Below are positions 6,382-13,725 of a stretch of DNA of 14,758 nucleotides, in pieces. The position numbers and the translations under genes are program-made. Every line of letters begins with the position of its first letter. Positions within the stretch are counted from its first letter, which is position 1. This stretch comes from CAYRLW01 sp964425215 (lineage in GTDB: Bacteria > Spirochaetota > Spirochaetia > Treponematales > Breznakiellaceae): contig CAYRLW010000065.1 of assembly GCA_964425215.1 (NCBI GenBank), positions 1-14,758 on the forward strand, read 5' to 3'. The notes under the pieces were generated by a model. The model searched no databases. It saw nothing but the letters and a program-made list of their open reading frames with translations, and was not told the origin of the DNA.

Positions 6382-7686
6382 TTATTTTTGAGGCATTAAA
6401 AGATTAGGAATTACCATGGTAATTTCGGGAATAAAAGTGATCAGCATCAACACCGTGACCATAGCGAGCCACATAGGCAACATGGTTTTGACGACCTTTT
6501 CCATACGAATACGGCCGATGGCGCACCCAACAAAGAGGGCCGATCCCACCGGCGGGGTGGTAAGACCGATGGCCAGGTTCAAGATAAGCATGATCCCAAA
6601 GTGAATCGGCGACATTCCTAAAGCTCCAACCGCGACCGGGTACAGAATGGGAGTGGTGATTAAAATAAGGGGCGCCATATCCATAATCATACCCAAAAGC
6701 AAAAGTAGAAGGTTAATCAGCAACAGAAGGATTATCTTGTTGTGAGAAATAGAGAGCAGAGCCTGGGTGGCCAGCGCGGGGATGCGCAGGTACGCCATAA
6801 GCCAACCAAAGGAACTGGCGGCGGCGATCAGAGCCATAACCATGGCTAGGGTTTTTAAGGAACTGTAGAGGATACCCTTAAAAGCCCGCAGGGGTATTTC
6901 CCGGTATACGAAGAAGGTTATTATAAACGCGTAGATCGCCGCGACGGCCGCCGACTCGGTGGCCGTAAACACCCCGGAAACTACCCCGCCCATAATGATA
7001 ACCGCCGTGAGGAGGCCTAAAAGGGCGTCCTTGGTGATCACGACAGCTTCTTTTAAGGTAAATCTTCGTTCTTTGGGATAATTTCTTTTTATGGCAAAAA
7101 TATAGCTGATAATCATAAGGGCCACGCCCAGCATAATTCCCGGGATAAATCCCCCTAGAAAAAGCCGTCCCACGGAGACGCCCCCTGCGGCGAGGGAATA
7201 GATGATCATGTTGTGGCTCGGAGGAATGATGACCCCCTGGCAGGCGCTGGTCACGGTGATCCCCACGGAAAAATCCTCATCATACCCCTTTTCCTTCATC
7301 ATGGGGATCAGGATGGTTCCGATGGAAGAAACATCCGCCACGGCGGAGCCGGATATGCCGCCGAAGAACATGCTGGCCAAACAGTTTACCTGGGCTAAGC
7401 CTCCACGGATACGCCCCACGATAAGGTTGGAAAAGAGGATCAGCCGTCGGGATATGCCCCCTTGGCCCATCATTTCTCCGGCGATGATAAAGAAGGGAAT
7501 CGCCAAAAGGCTAAAGGATTTTACCCCTTGGACCATCTGTTGGACCACCGCCATAAGGGGAATTTTCAGGTAAAGGGCCGTAACGATAGACGAAAGGATC
7601 AACGTAAAGGTGATGGGGATCTCTAAAAACAGAAGAACGATAAAGGTCCCCAAAAGAAGGATAATAGCGAAATTCTGATCAATCAT
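6382..7686 (-). CDS. dctM: TRAP transporter large permease subunit DctM
   Basis: This is the large, many-helix membrane subunit that moves the substrate by sodium-driven transport, 434 aa, typical length. The polytopic hydrophobic profile, the FFGGISGSAVADVSSIG block (108-124, with SGSAVAD at 112-118) and the late IGLTTPPVGSALF motif are signatures of the DctM family. I chose ATG 7686, where GGGAGG sits 5 nt upstream and the hydrophobic N-terminus (MIDQNFAIILLLGTF) begins at once. The longer frame to 7764 only adds out-of-frame dctQ sequence. The start overlaps the dctQ stop by 8 nt, indicating coupled synthesis. Only 84 nt separate the stop from the repressor start and no terminator is visible there, so readthrough into lacI-gnd is possible. 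Confidence 0.95.
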   Translation of the reverse strand: MIDQNFAIILLLGTFIVLLFLEIPITFTLILSSIVTALYLKIPLMAVVQQMVQGVKSFSLLAIPFFIIAGEMMGQGGISRRLILFSNLIVGRIRGGLAQVNCLASMFFGGISGSAVADVSSIGTILIPMMKEKGYDEDFSVGITVTSACQGVIIPPSHNMIIYSLAAGGVSVGRLFLGGFIPGIMLGVALMIISYIFAIKRNYPKERRFTLKEAVVITKDALLGLLTAVIIMGGVVSGVFTATESAAVAAIYAFIITFFVYREIPLRAFKGILYSSLKTLAMVMALIAAASSFGWLMAYLRIPALATQALLSISHNKIILLLLINLLLLLLGMIMDMAPLILITTPILYPVAVGALGMSPIHFGIMLILNLAIGLTTPPVGSALFVGCAIGRIRMEKVVKTMLPMWLAMVTVLMLITFIPEITMVIPNLLMPQK

Positions 7687-8224
7687 GGGGTCCTCCCAGA
7701 ACCTCTTTAAGGGACCCCTTCCCCGCGAGGAAATCGTCCACCGCCTTATCCCTGGTATCGACACCCAACAGGTCCATCAGGGATTCGTACATCATAACGA
7801 TAGAGGCTACGGGGAGGACGGCGTATAACAGCCCCGCAGGCCATTTGGTGGCCGGAAGAATAGACTTCATGGTAACACCCACCAGTTTCCATCCATCGGT
7901 CAACATAACAAAACCAATTATAAAAATAACAATACTTTTAAGTATTGTAAAAACCCTGGCAAGCGAAGGGGGTATTTTTTTCGAAGGAATAATATTAATG
8001 TTGATATGTAAATCTTGCTTGACCCCCAAGCTCATGGCGATAAAGATAAACCAAACCGCCAACAGGAGGGCCACCTCTTCCGACCAAACCCAACCGCTAT
8101 TAAAGATATACCGTAAAATAACGTTGATAAAAATAATCACCACCATGGCGACCATCAGCACCTGGGCAAGGTAAACCATGACTATATGAATAAGATTAAA
8201 AAGAAAAATTACCGATTTACGCAT
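7679..8224 (-). CDS. dctQ: TRAP transporter small permease subunit DctQ
   Basis: This is the small membrane subunit that partners DctM, 181 aa with four predicted helices: about residues 5-38 (two stretches), 47-70, 85-105 and 120-140. The family hallmarks are RYIFNSGWVWSEEVALLLAVWFIFIAMSLG and the charged VKQDLHI segment after it. Two in-frame ATGs exist. I chose 8224 because the Shine-Dalgarno AAGG directly abuts the upstream ATG at 8230 but lies 6 nt from 8224. It is preceded by a strong intrinsic terminator that separates it from dctP, and it overlaps dctM by 8 nt. Expression therefore depends on readthrough of that terminator or on a promoter I cannot see. Confidence 0.92.
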   Translation of the reverse strand: MRKSVIFLFNLIHIVMVYLAQVLMVAMVVIIFINVILRYIFNSGWVWSEEVALLLAVWFIFIAMSLGVKQDLHININIIPSKKIPPSLARVFTILKSIVIFIIGFVMLTDGWKLVGVTMKSILPATKWPAGLLYAVLPVASIVMMYESLMDLLGVDTRDKAVDDFLAGKGSLKEVLGGPHD

Positions 8225-8243
8225 AGGCATCCTTGAGTTCCCT

Positions 8244-8285
8244 AAAAAAAACGCGGGGCCAGAAGCATAACAGCCCCGCCCCGCG
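8244..8285 (-). terminator. Intrinsic terminator/attenuator between dctP and dctQM
   Basis: In the minus-strand RNA CGCGGGGC (8285-8278) pairs perfectly with GCCCCGCG (8259-8252), an all-GC 8-bp stem with an 18-nt loop, followed at once by eight T (8251-8244). This is a textbook rho-independent terminator placed inside a transporter operon, 7 nt after the dctP stop codon and 19 nt before the dctQ start. Confidence 0.85.
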
Positions 8286-8292
8286 ATAACAG

Positions 8293-9312
8293 CTACTTAA
8301 CCTCGTTGATCCGTTTAATTAACGCTTGAACATCGTTGGGCTGTTTGGCGTACAGCACCTGCATCTTCGCCTGCCAGGGGCCCTTATCCTCCACGGGAAT
8401 AATGACGGCGCCGCCGGCTCTAACCTTAGCCTCAGAAGCCTTTTCCCGTTCGGTCCACAACTGGCGCTGATAGGGGATAGCGTCCAGGGCCGCTTGTTTA
8501 ATAAGATCTTGGTCTTCCTTGGAAAGCTTCTGCATGGAGATCTTGGACGCGATGATGATTTCGGGAACCCGAGTGTGTTCGTCCAGGGTGTAGTATTTGG
8601 CTACTTCGTAGTGACTGGTGGATTCGTAGCTGGGCCAGTTGTTCTCCGCCCCATCGATAACCCCGGTCTGGAGACCCGAGTACACTTCGCCGTAGGGCAT
8701 CGGGGTGGCGACCGCTCCGAGGGCCTGCACCAAGCCAACCATCAGCTCGCTTTCCTGCACCCGAATTTTCAGCCCCGCCAGGTCTTCGGGTTTATACACC
8801 GGTCGTTTGGAGTTGTAGAAATTCCGCGCGCCGGGTTCAAACCAACCAATCCCAACAAAACCGGAGGGTTCCAAAGACACGAGGAGTTCCTTCCCGATGG
8901 GTCCGAGCAGAACCTTCCACATGTGGTCGTCGGAACGATACAGGTAGGGAAGCTGGAGGGCGTTAAACAGGGGAACGAAGGAACTTAGGGGAGAAATACT
9001 GACCCGGGTAAAATCGATGGCCCCAAATTGGACCTGTTCGATAACCGCTTTTTCTTCGCCCAATTGGGAGCTGGGGTACACCTCAATCTGGATGCGTCCG
9101 TTGGTCCGCTCTTTCACCAGATCGGCGAATCGAATATCCCCCAGGGTGGTGGGATAATCGGCGGGATGGGTCTCCGCCAAACGCATCACGATGGGTTTCA
9201 CATCCTTGGTTCCAGCAGTGCTTTGCTTCTGGTCCTTTTGGCCTTCCGCGAACACCAGGGTGGATCCAACCACCAGGGTTAACGCGAGGGTAGCAATCTT
9301 CTTTAGGTTCAT
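8293..9312 (-). CDS. dctP: TRAP transporter substrate-binding protein DctP
   Basis: This is the extracytoplasmic receptor that delivers substrate to DctQM, 339 aa. The signal peptide covers residues 1-22, cleaved after VFA, followed by a charged EGQKDQKQ linker. The DctP fold is clear: ARNFYNSKR (162-170), LKIRVQESE (181-189), where R184 is the family arginine that binds the ligand carboxylate, and TGVIDGAENNWPSYESTSHYE (216-236). The AENNWPS region with the following YEVAKYY is most like members that bind uronic or other sugar acids, which suits the kdgK/gnd neighbours, but the ligand is unproven. The start is ATG 9312, with GGAGG 6 nt upstream; a frame from 9348 would put 12 charged residues before the signal peptide. 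It is separated from dctQM by a strong terminator. Confidence 0.94.
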   Translation of the reverse strand: MNLKKIATLALTLVVGSTLVFAEGQKDQKQSTAGTKDVKPIVMRLAETHPADYPTTLGDIRFADLVKERTNGRIQIEVYPSSQLGEEKAVIEQVQFGAIDFTRVSISPLSSFVPLFNALQLPYLYRSDDHMWKVLLGPIGKELLVSLEPSGFVGIGWFEPGARNFYNSKRPVYKPEDLAGLKIRVQESELMVGLVQALGAVATPMPYGEVYSGLQTGVIDGAENNWPSYESTSHYEVAKYYTLDEHTRVPEIIIASKISMQKLSKEDQDLIKQAALDAIPYQRQLWTEREKASEAKVRAGGAVIIPVEDKGPWQAKMQVLYAKQPNDVQALIKRINEVK

Positions 9313-9446
9313 AACAACCTCCTCTTCAAATTTCCGCCTCCGGTCCATACTTCGACTTGGGCGGTTCCTCTACAGGATAGAACGGGACGGGCATTCCCGC
9401 GTATGAAATTTTTGCTAAGTTTAGGATTTTTTTGCGCTATACCTTA
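9313..9446 (-). promoter_or_regulatory. dctP upstream region with direct repeats for an AraC-type activator
   Basis: This 134-nt gap between the response regulator gene and dctP probably holds an activator-dependent promoter. GCAAAAA occurs twice on the minus strand (9435-9429 and 9415-9409), exactly 20 bp apart in the same orientation. A modest -10 TATCCT (9379-9374) lies downstream without a good -35, which would place the repeats near -45 and -65. That geometry is usual for AraC-family activators. A CGGG-AATG-CCCG mini-hairpin lies between. The assignment is inference. Confidence 0.4.
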
Positions 9447-10679
9447 TTATAAACCGTATTCGGTGGGGCTACACCCCTCTTCCCTACGAAACACCCGGGC
9501 AAAATACCCCTGATCCCGGTATCCTACCATAGCGCAGACCTCTTTAACGCTGTAGGTTCCCATTTTTAAAAGGCCCTTCGCCGTCTCGATACGGAGTTTG
9601 TTACAAAGGTGCACAAAGGAACTGTCCCCGTACCGGCCGAACAATCGGCTTACATGGGAAGGAGAAAGTCCCACCGCCTGGGCGACATCCCCTAATGAAA
9701 GGTCCTCGGTGAGATGATCCTTGATATAGGCTATGGCCCGTTCCACCGCTGGGGGAGGAGAAACGGCGGTCCCATTCCCCAAGTCCGGGGAAAGGGATAA
9801 CCAAAGCATTACCGGACGATCCTCCCCGCAAAGGAGCAGGGCCTCCGCCGCAAGAGGAAAAGAATCGGAAATTCCCGCCACGAGGCGCGTTCCCAGGGAC
9901 GTTCGAAGCCCTTCCACGCACCGAAGGGTAGTCTGTTTAATCCCCTCCGGGTCCAGGCTTTCCCTGCCGTCCTGGGGTGCGGTGACGCATCGGACCTCCG
10001 TCTCGTCGTACCCCGAGAGGGCGTACCAGTTCGCGTCCCGGTATAGTTTTTCCACAAGAAGAGCGATTTGACCGTGGTGGGAACGGCGAAGCGCTGGGTC
10101 CCTAAGGAAAGTACCCTGGGTTCTAAAAATTATGGAGTAATAAAAATCCGTGGTCCGGCCGGGGCTGGGCATCAGAGCGAACCGATCCTTCAGCCCCGCC
10201 GTATTTTGGGAAAGCAATAGACGTATATCATTTTCCCATAAAGAATATACTAATTCTTCCCGTTCATCTTTACCTTCTAAAACCTGCTGATGGGTCCGCT
10301 CCTCCTCAATCTTCGCCATAAGATTCTGGATTGTACTTTGCACCTCCTGGGGTGCCGCGGGCTTTAGCAGGTACTCGTCCACGTTCAGCCGTATGGCCTC
10401 CCGGGCATAATCGAATTCGTCAAAGGCGGTTACAAAAACGATCCGGAGCTGGGGAAGTTTTTCCCTTAATATTTTAGCGGCCTCTAGGCCGTTCATCCCG
10501 GGCATCCGAATATCCAAAAGAACGATATCAGGATGTTCCTGAAGGGCCCGCTCCACCGCCTGACGTCCGTTTGCGGCCTCTAACAGGGTTACCTGATGGT
10601 TGGGTATCTGGGAAAGTATTTGGGATAGGGCCCGCCGCTCCAAGGCCTCGTCGTCGGCCACCAGAATTGTGACTTTCAT
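9447..10679 (-). CDS. Response regulator, REC plus AraC-type DNA-binding domain (YesN-like)
   Basis: This is a cytoplasmic two-component transcription activator, 410 aa. The receiver domain occupies residues 1-120, with acidic pocket D9-D10, phospho-acceptor D56, switch T84 and K106. The C-terminal 100 residues are an AraC/XylS double helix-turn-helix: LSLGDVAQAVGLSPSHVSRLF, then a second unit VKEVCAMVGYRDQGYFARVF. About 170 residues between them match no motif I know. The gene starts 18 nt after the kinase stop. The start codon lacks a usable Shine-Dalgarno sequence (the nearest AAGG is 16 nt away), so translation is probably coupled to the kinase. MKVTILVADDE is a normal REC beginning, so I keep this start. 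dctP directly downstream is the likeliest target. Confidence 0.93.
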   Translation of the reverse strand: MKVTILVADDEALERRALSQILSQIPNHQVTLLEAANGRQAVERALQEHPDIVLLDIRMPGMNGLEAAKILREKLPQLRIVFVTAFDEFDYAREAIRLNVDEYLLKPAAPQEVQSTIQNLMAKIEEERTHQQVLEGKDEREELVYSLWENDIRLLLSQNTAGLKDRFALMPSPGRTTDFYYSIIFRTQGTFLRDPALRRSHHGQIALLVEKLYRDANWYALSGYDETEVRCVTAPQDGRESLDPEGIKQTTLRCVEGLRTSLGTRLVAGISDSFPLAAEALLLCGEDRPVMLWLSLSPDLGNGTAVSPPPAVERAIAYIKDHLTEDLSLGDVAQAVGLSPSHVSRLFGRYGDSSFVHLCNKLRIETAKGLLKMGTYSVKEVCAMVGYRDQGYFARVFRREEGCSPTEYGL

Positions 10680-10697
10680 AGCATGTAAATTTTAACC

Positions 10698-12182
10698 TTA
10701 CCTGTTATTTTCATAGTTGCTATCGTCGGTTGTTTCCGACTCCCCTATTTCCTGGGGGAGGGAAATTCGGACCAGGGTACCCTGATTCTTCACGCTTTTG
10801 ATGGATAATCGAGCCTGTTCTCCGTACCGAAGGGCCAACCGTTTCCGAACGTTGGCGATCCCAATGCCTTCGGGGCCCCTATCTTTTTTATCAAGCCCGT
10901 CTGTCCCATGTCCCGTCTTCTCTTGGGCCGCCATACCTATCCCCGTATCACGAACGGTTATATATATGGTTTCCCGCCGCTTGAACACTCGAATTTCCAC
11001 GGTACCCCCTTCCTCCTTCGGCTCAATCCCATGACGGACCGCGTTTTCCACAAAGGGTTGGAGGGTAAACCGGGGAACCGGAAAAGTCGCCGCCGAATCA
11101 CTGATATGGATGGACCAGGAAAGGCGATCTCCAAAACGGAGTTTTTGAAATCGCAAATATTCTTCTACCACCGAAACCTCTTCTTTAAGGGAAACCAAGG
11201 ATTCTGGAGCCCCCAGGGCGTATCGGAACAGCCTACCCAACGCAAGGGTCAACTGTTCCGTCTCCTGGGCTTCCTCGAAGAGGGCCATTCGAGCTATCGT
11301 ATTGAGGGCGTTAAAAAGAAAATGGGGCCGAATTTGATCTTGCAGGCTGATAAATTGGGCGGTCCGCAGGGCCCGTTCCTCTTCCCTCAACTTTCGTTCC
11401 AGATCCGCCTTATCCTTTAACCCCTCTACCATATTTTTAATACTCAAACTCATGGTATTAAAGGAATTGGCTAATATTTCCACCTCGTCTCCCGTGGCCG
11501 CCCGGACCTCTTCCACGTCCAAATCCCCGCGGGCTATCCTTTCCGCCGAAGCGGCCAAACGTCGGATAGGACCGGCCACCGCGGCGGAAAAAGCTACGGC
11601 CGCGATCCCGAAAAGAGCAAAAAACAAGGCCAACCCTCCCAGGGTAAGGTACCGAACCCGCTTAATTTGGGCGAGAATTTTTTGATACCGTTCCTGGCCA
11701 ATCCTCATGGATTCCGAAAGCAGGTTAGACAAGTACAGGTCCACATAAGAGGCGATCCGTCCGGCGGAAGCCGTTGAAAGGTACCAATTCTTGTCCTGAG
11801 CTAACCGTTGACCTATAGCCTCGGACAATTTATTAAAAAAAGCTTCCAAGCCCCGCCGGGAAGCCTGCAAATTAAAGTACGAATTGAGGGATTCGTTCCC
11901 CGCGGGGGCCAGCTGATCCAGGGTGTAGAAAAAGGTATACCGATTTTTTTCAAGCTCCGATTCTTCGGGAATCGTACCATCCCGCAGTAAACGATCGACC
12001 CTTTGAAAATAGGAACCGATACTGGTTCGCAGGCCGTGGATCCCGTGGTACATGGAAAGTCGATCCTCGAACTCCCGGACCGCCCCGTAGGATACAAATT
12101 GGGATACCACATCCACCAGAACCACCGCGATAATGATGAGGATATAAAACCAAAGCAACTTTGCCCGTATATGAAAACGCAT
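10698..12182 (-). CDS. Membrane sensor histidine kinase (His_kinase/YesM-LytS type)
   Basis: This is the sensor of the two-component pair, 494 aa. A transmembrane helix lies at residues 8-31, an extracytoplasmic helical sensor region at about 32-175, a second helix at 177-203 and HAMP at about 203-255. A charged coiled stretch (DKADLERKLREEERALR) follows, then the His_kinase domain LQDQIRPHFLFNALNTI with phospho-acceptor H287. The HATPase domain has N-box FVENAVRHGI (N380), DTGIGM (412-417) and GIGIANVRKRL. Relatives usually read QINPHF; here it is QIRPHF. The ATG at 12182 follows AAGGGG closely and begins MRFHIRAK before the first helix; an upstream TTG at 12203 would only add seven residues. 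It is divergent from the diguanylate cyclase and 18 nt upstream of its regulator gene. Confidence 0.93.
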   Translation of the reverse strand: MRFHIRAKLLWFYILIIIAVVLVDVVSQFVSYGAVREFEDRLSMYHGIHGLRTSIGSYFQRVDRLLRDGTIPEESELEKNRYTFFYTLDQLAPAGNESLNSYFNLQASRRGLEAFFNKLSEAIGQRLAQDKNWYLSTASAGRIASYVDLYLSNLLSESMRIGQERYQKILAQIKRVRYLTLGGLALFFALFGIAAVAFSAAVAGPIRRLAASAERIARGDLDVEEVRAATGDEVEILANSFNTMSLSIKNMVEGLKDKADLERKLREEERALRTAQFISLQDQIRPHFLFNALNTIARMALFEEAQETEQLTLALGRLFRYALGAPESLVSLKEEVSVVEEYLRFQKLRFGDRLSWSIHISDSAATFPVPRFTLQPFVENAVRHGIEPKEEGGTVEIRVFKRRETIYITVRDTGIGMAAQEKTGHGTDGLDKKDRGPEGIGIANVRKRLALRYGEQARLSIKSVKNQGTLVRISLPQEIGESETTDDSNYENNR

Positions 12183-12189
12183 TTTCCCC

Positions 12190-12243
12190 TTTACGAATAC
12201 CAAATCTAACGTATAATAACACTATGATTTTAAACAGTGCCAA
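12190..12243. promoter_or_regulatory. Divergent promoters sharing one -10 box (kinase operon and cyclase operon)
   Basis: On the plus strand TTTACG (12190-12195), a 16-nt spacer and a perfect TATAAT (12212-12217) face the cyclase gene. On the minus strand TTGGCA (12243-12238) and TATTAT (12218-12213) face the kinase gene with a 19-nt spacer. The two -10 boxes are the same bases read in opposite directions, so the two operons should compete for polymerase. The minus promoter is the weaker prediction. Confidence 0.5.
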
Positions 12244-13693
12244 CGAAAAAAGAAAAAGTGACCCAAAAAATGATATAAAAATCGATGGATCTCCACGGGT
12301 TTCCAGGACGAAACAGGAAGCGGTCGAAGGAGAATTGTTGGACCGTTTATTAAAAAACAAAAAGATTGGCTCCCTGTTAAAAGGCGGGGGACTCTTTATT
12401 AAAGATTATACCACCGGAGCGTGCATGCCCAATACGCTGTGGAAGGAAATGGGCTATTCCTGTGCCGATATGCGGAACACGTCGTGGATGCGTTTTATCC
12501 ATCCCCAAGATTATTCCACCGTGGAACAATTCCACAGCGCCCTCATGGCCGGAGCTTCCGACACCTGGGAGGGGGAATACCGAATCAGGGCAAAGGACGG
12601 GACGTACCATACGATCCGGCATCGGGCCCTGGTGCTGGAACGGGCCGACGGAGCGGTCCCCAAATTATACGTGGGCTGGGATGTGGACGTAAGCGCCCTT
12701 ATTAAAAAAATCGAGGAAGAACGGGCGATGGGAGAGTATCACCGTCGTAAATATTTGCAAGCCGAAGAATTACGCAACACAGGAGCGATTTTGGCTTCGG
12801 AGCTGGATTCTTCTTCCTCCGCCGACCATATTCTCCGTCAAGCCAAACGATTAGTGCCCTACGACGCGGCGATTCTCCGGTCGGTGGAGGATGGTGAAAC
12901 GGTGGTTTTGGCCTCCGTGGGTTTTGATCAACCCCGTTTGCTCCCCCCGGCCAAATTACACATCCCTCAGAGTTCCGACAGCCCCTTAAACGTTCCCACC
13001 GTTTTAAATCTTTCCACGGGTCCCTACCGGTCCTTTATGAGGGTACCGCTCCTACGAAGGAATACTATCGTCGGATTCCTCGATTTTTATTCCCTTGAAC
13101 AGGACGTATACGGTATAGAAGAGCAAAGTTCCGCCATGATTTTTGCCGAACAAGCGGCCATAGCTTTTTACAACGCCCTGCGGTATAAGGCTTCGGAACT
13201 TGAAGCGGCCACCGACTGGCTTACGGGGCTCCCCACCAGGCGCTCGTTTATGGCCCGGGCTTCCCGGCTTTCTTTGGAATGCGAAGCCCAGCTTCCCATA
13301 GCGGCCTTGATGATCGATATCGATCATTTTAAACACATCAACGACAACTACGGCCATCCGGTGGGCGATTCGGTACTGGTGGCATTGGCTCAGGTGTGCC
13401 GGGAAGCCCTCCGGTCGGAGGATATTTTTTGCCGCTACGGGGGGGAGGAAATTCTGGTACTGCTCCCCGGGGTGGACGAAAAGGTGGCTCTTATCGCGGC
13501 GGAACGGTTACGGAACAAGATAGAACAAATCAGGCTCCCCGAACATCCGGAAATTCGGGTCACCGTGAGCGGCGGCGTAAGCGCTGGCACCATAGCGGAG
13601 GATTTTCGGGAGCTTATCGCCCGGGCGGACGAAGCCCTTTACATGGCCAAAGAATCGGGCCGAAACCGCTGTGTGGTTCATGGGCTTCGCTAA
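12224..13693 (+). CDS. Diguanylate cyclase with PAS and GAF sensor domains
   Basis: This enzyme makes cyclic di-GMP from two GTP. It is soluble, 489 aa from the ATG at 12224. The order is a polar N-terminal tail (1-45), a PAS domain (about 50-158, including WEGEYRIRAKDGTYHTIRHR), a short coil, a GAF domain (about 185-320) and GGDEF (328-487). The GGDEF domain looks active: DWLTGLP (331-337), DIDHFKHINDNYGH (365-378), active loop GGEEI (406-410) and an intact inhibitory site RSED (397-400) for product feedback. Isoleucine replaces the usual phenylalanine in the loop. The start is uncertain. ATG 12224 lies right where transcription from TATAAT should begin and has no Shine-Dalgarno. TTG 12338 (residue 39) has AAGGAG 5 nt upstream and would give 451 aa with all domains intact. 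Confidence 0.92.
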   Translation: MILNSANEKRKSDPKNDIKIDGSPRVSRTKQEAVEGELLDRLLKNKKIGSLLKGGGLFIKDYTTGACMPNTLWKEMGYSCADMRNTSWMRFIHPQDYSTVEQFHSALMAGASDTWEGEYRIRAKDGTYHTIRHRALVLERADGAVPKLYVGWDVDVSALIKKIEEERAMGEYHRRKYLQAEELRNTGAILASELDSSSSADHILRQAKRLVPYDAAILRSVEDGETVVLASVGFDQPRLLPPAKLHIPQSSDSPLNVPTVLNLSTGPYRSFMRVPLLRRNTIVGFLDFYSLEQDVYGIEEQSSAMIFAEQAAIAFYNALRYKASELEAATDWLTGLPTRRSFMARASRLSLECEAQLPIAALMIDIDHFKHINDNYGHPVGDSVLVALAQVCREALRSEDIFCRYGGEEILVLLPGVDEKVALIAAERLRNKIEQIRLPEHPEIRVTVSGGVSAGTIAEDFRELIARADEALYMAKESGRNRCVVHGLR

Positions 13694-13725
13694 TCGGTTA
13701 TTCAAACCCAAGGGAGGAACCTACC

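Noticed and set aside
7687..7764. Longer DctM N-terminus from 7764
   Set aside because: The added 26 residues are dctQ read out of frame, while ATG 7686 has a good ribosome site and begins the first helix.
8326..8988. 220-codon plus-strand open frame antisense to dctP
   Set aside because: It mirrors dctP codons, has no Shine-Dalgarno and no recognisable domain. DctP on the other strand is unambiguous.
9313..9348. Longer DctP N-terminus from 9348
   Set aside because: It would put a charged dozen residues before the signal peptide and ignores GGAGG 6 nt before ATG 9312.
13396..13725. Longer NlpC/P60 protein beginning inside the cyclase gene
   Set aside because: The extension is out-of-frame GGDEF sequence. 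GTG 13726 has GGGAGG and a signal peptide directly after it.
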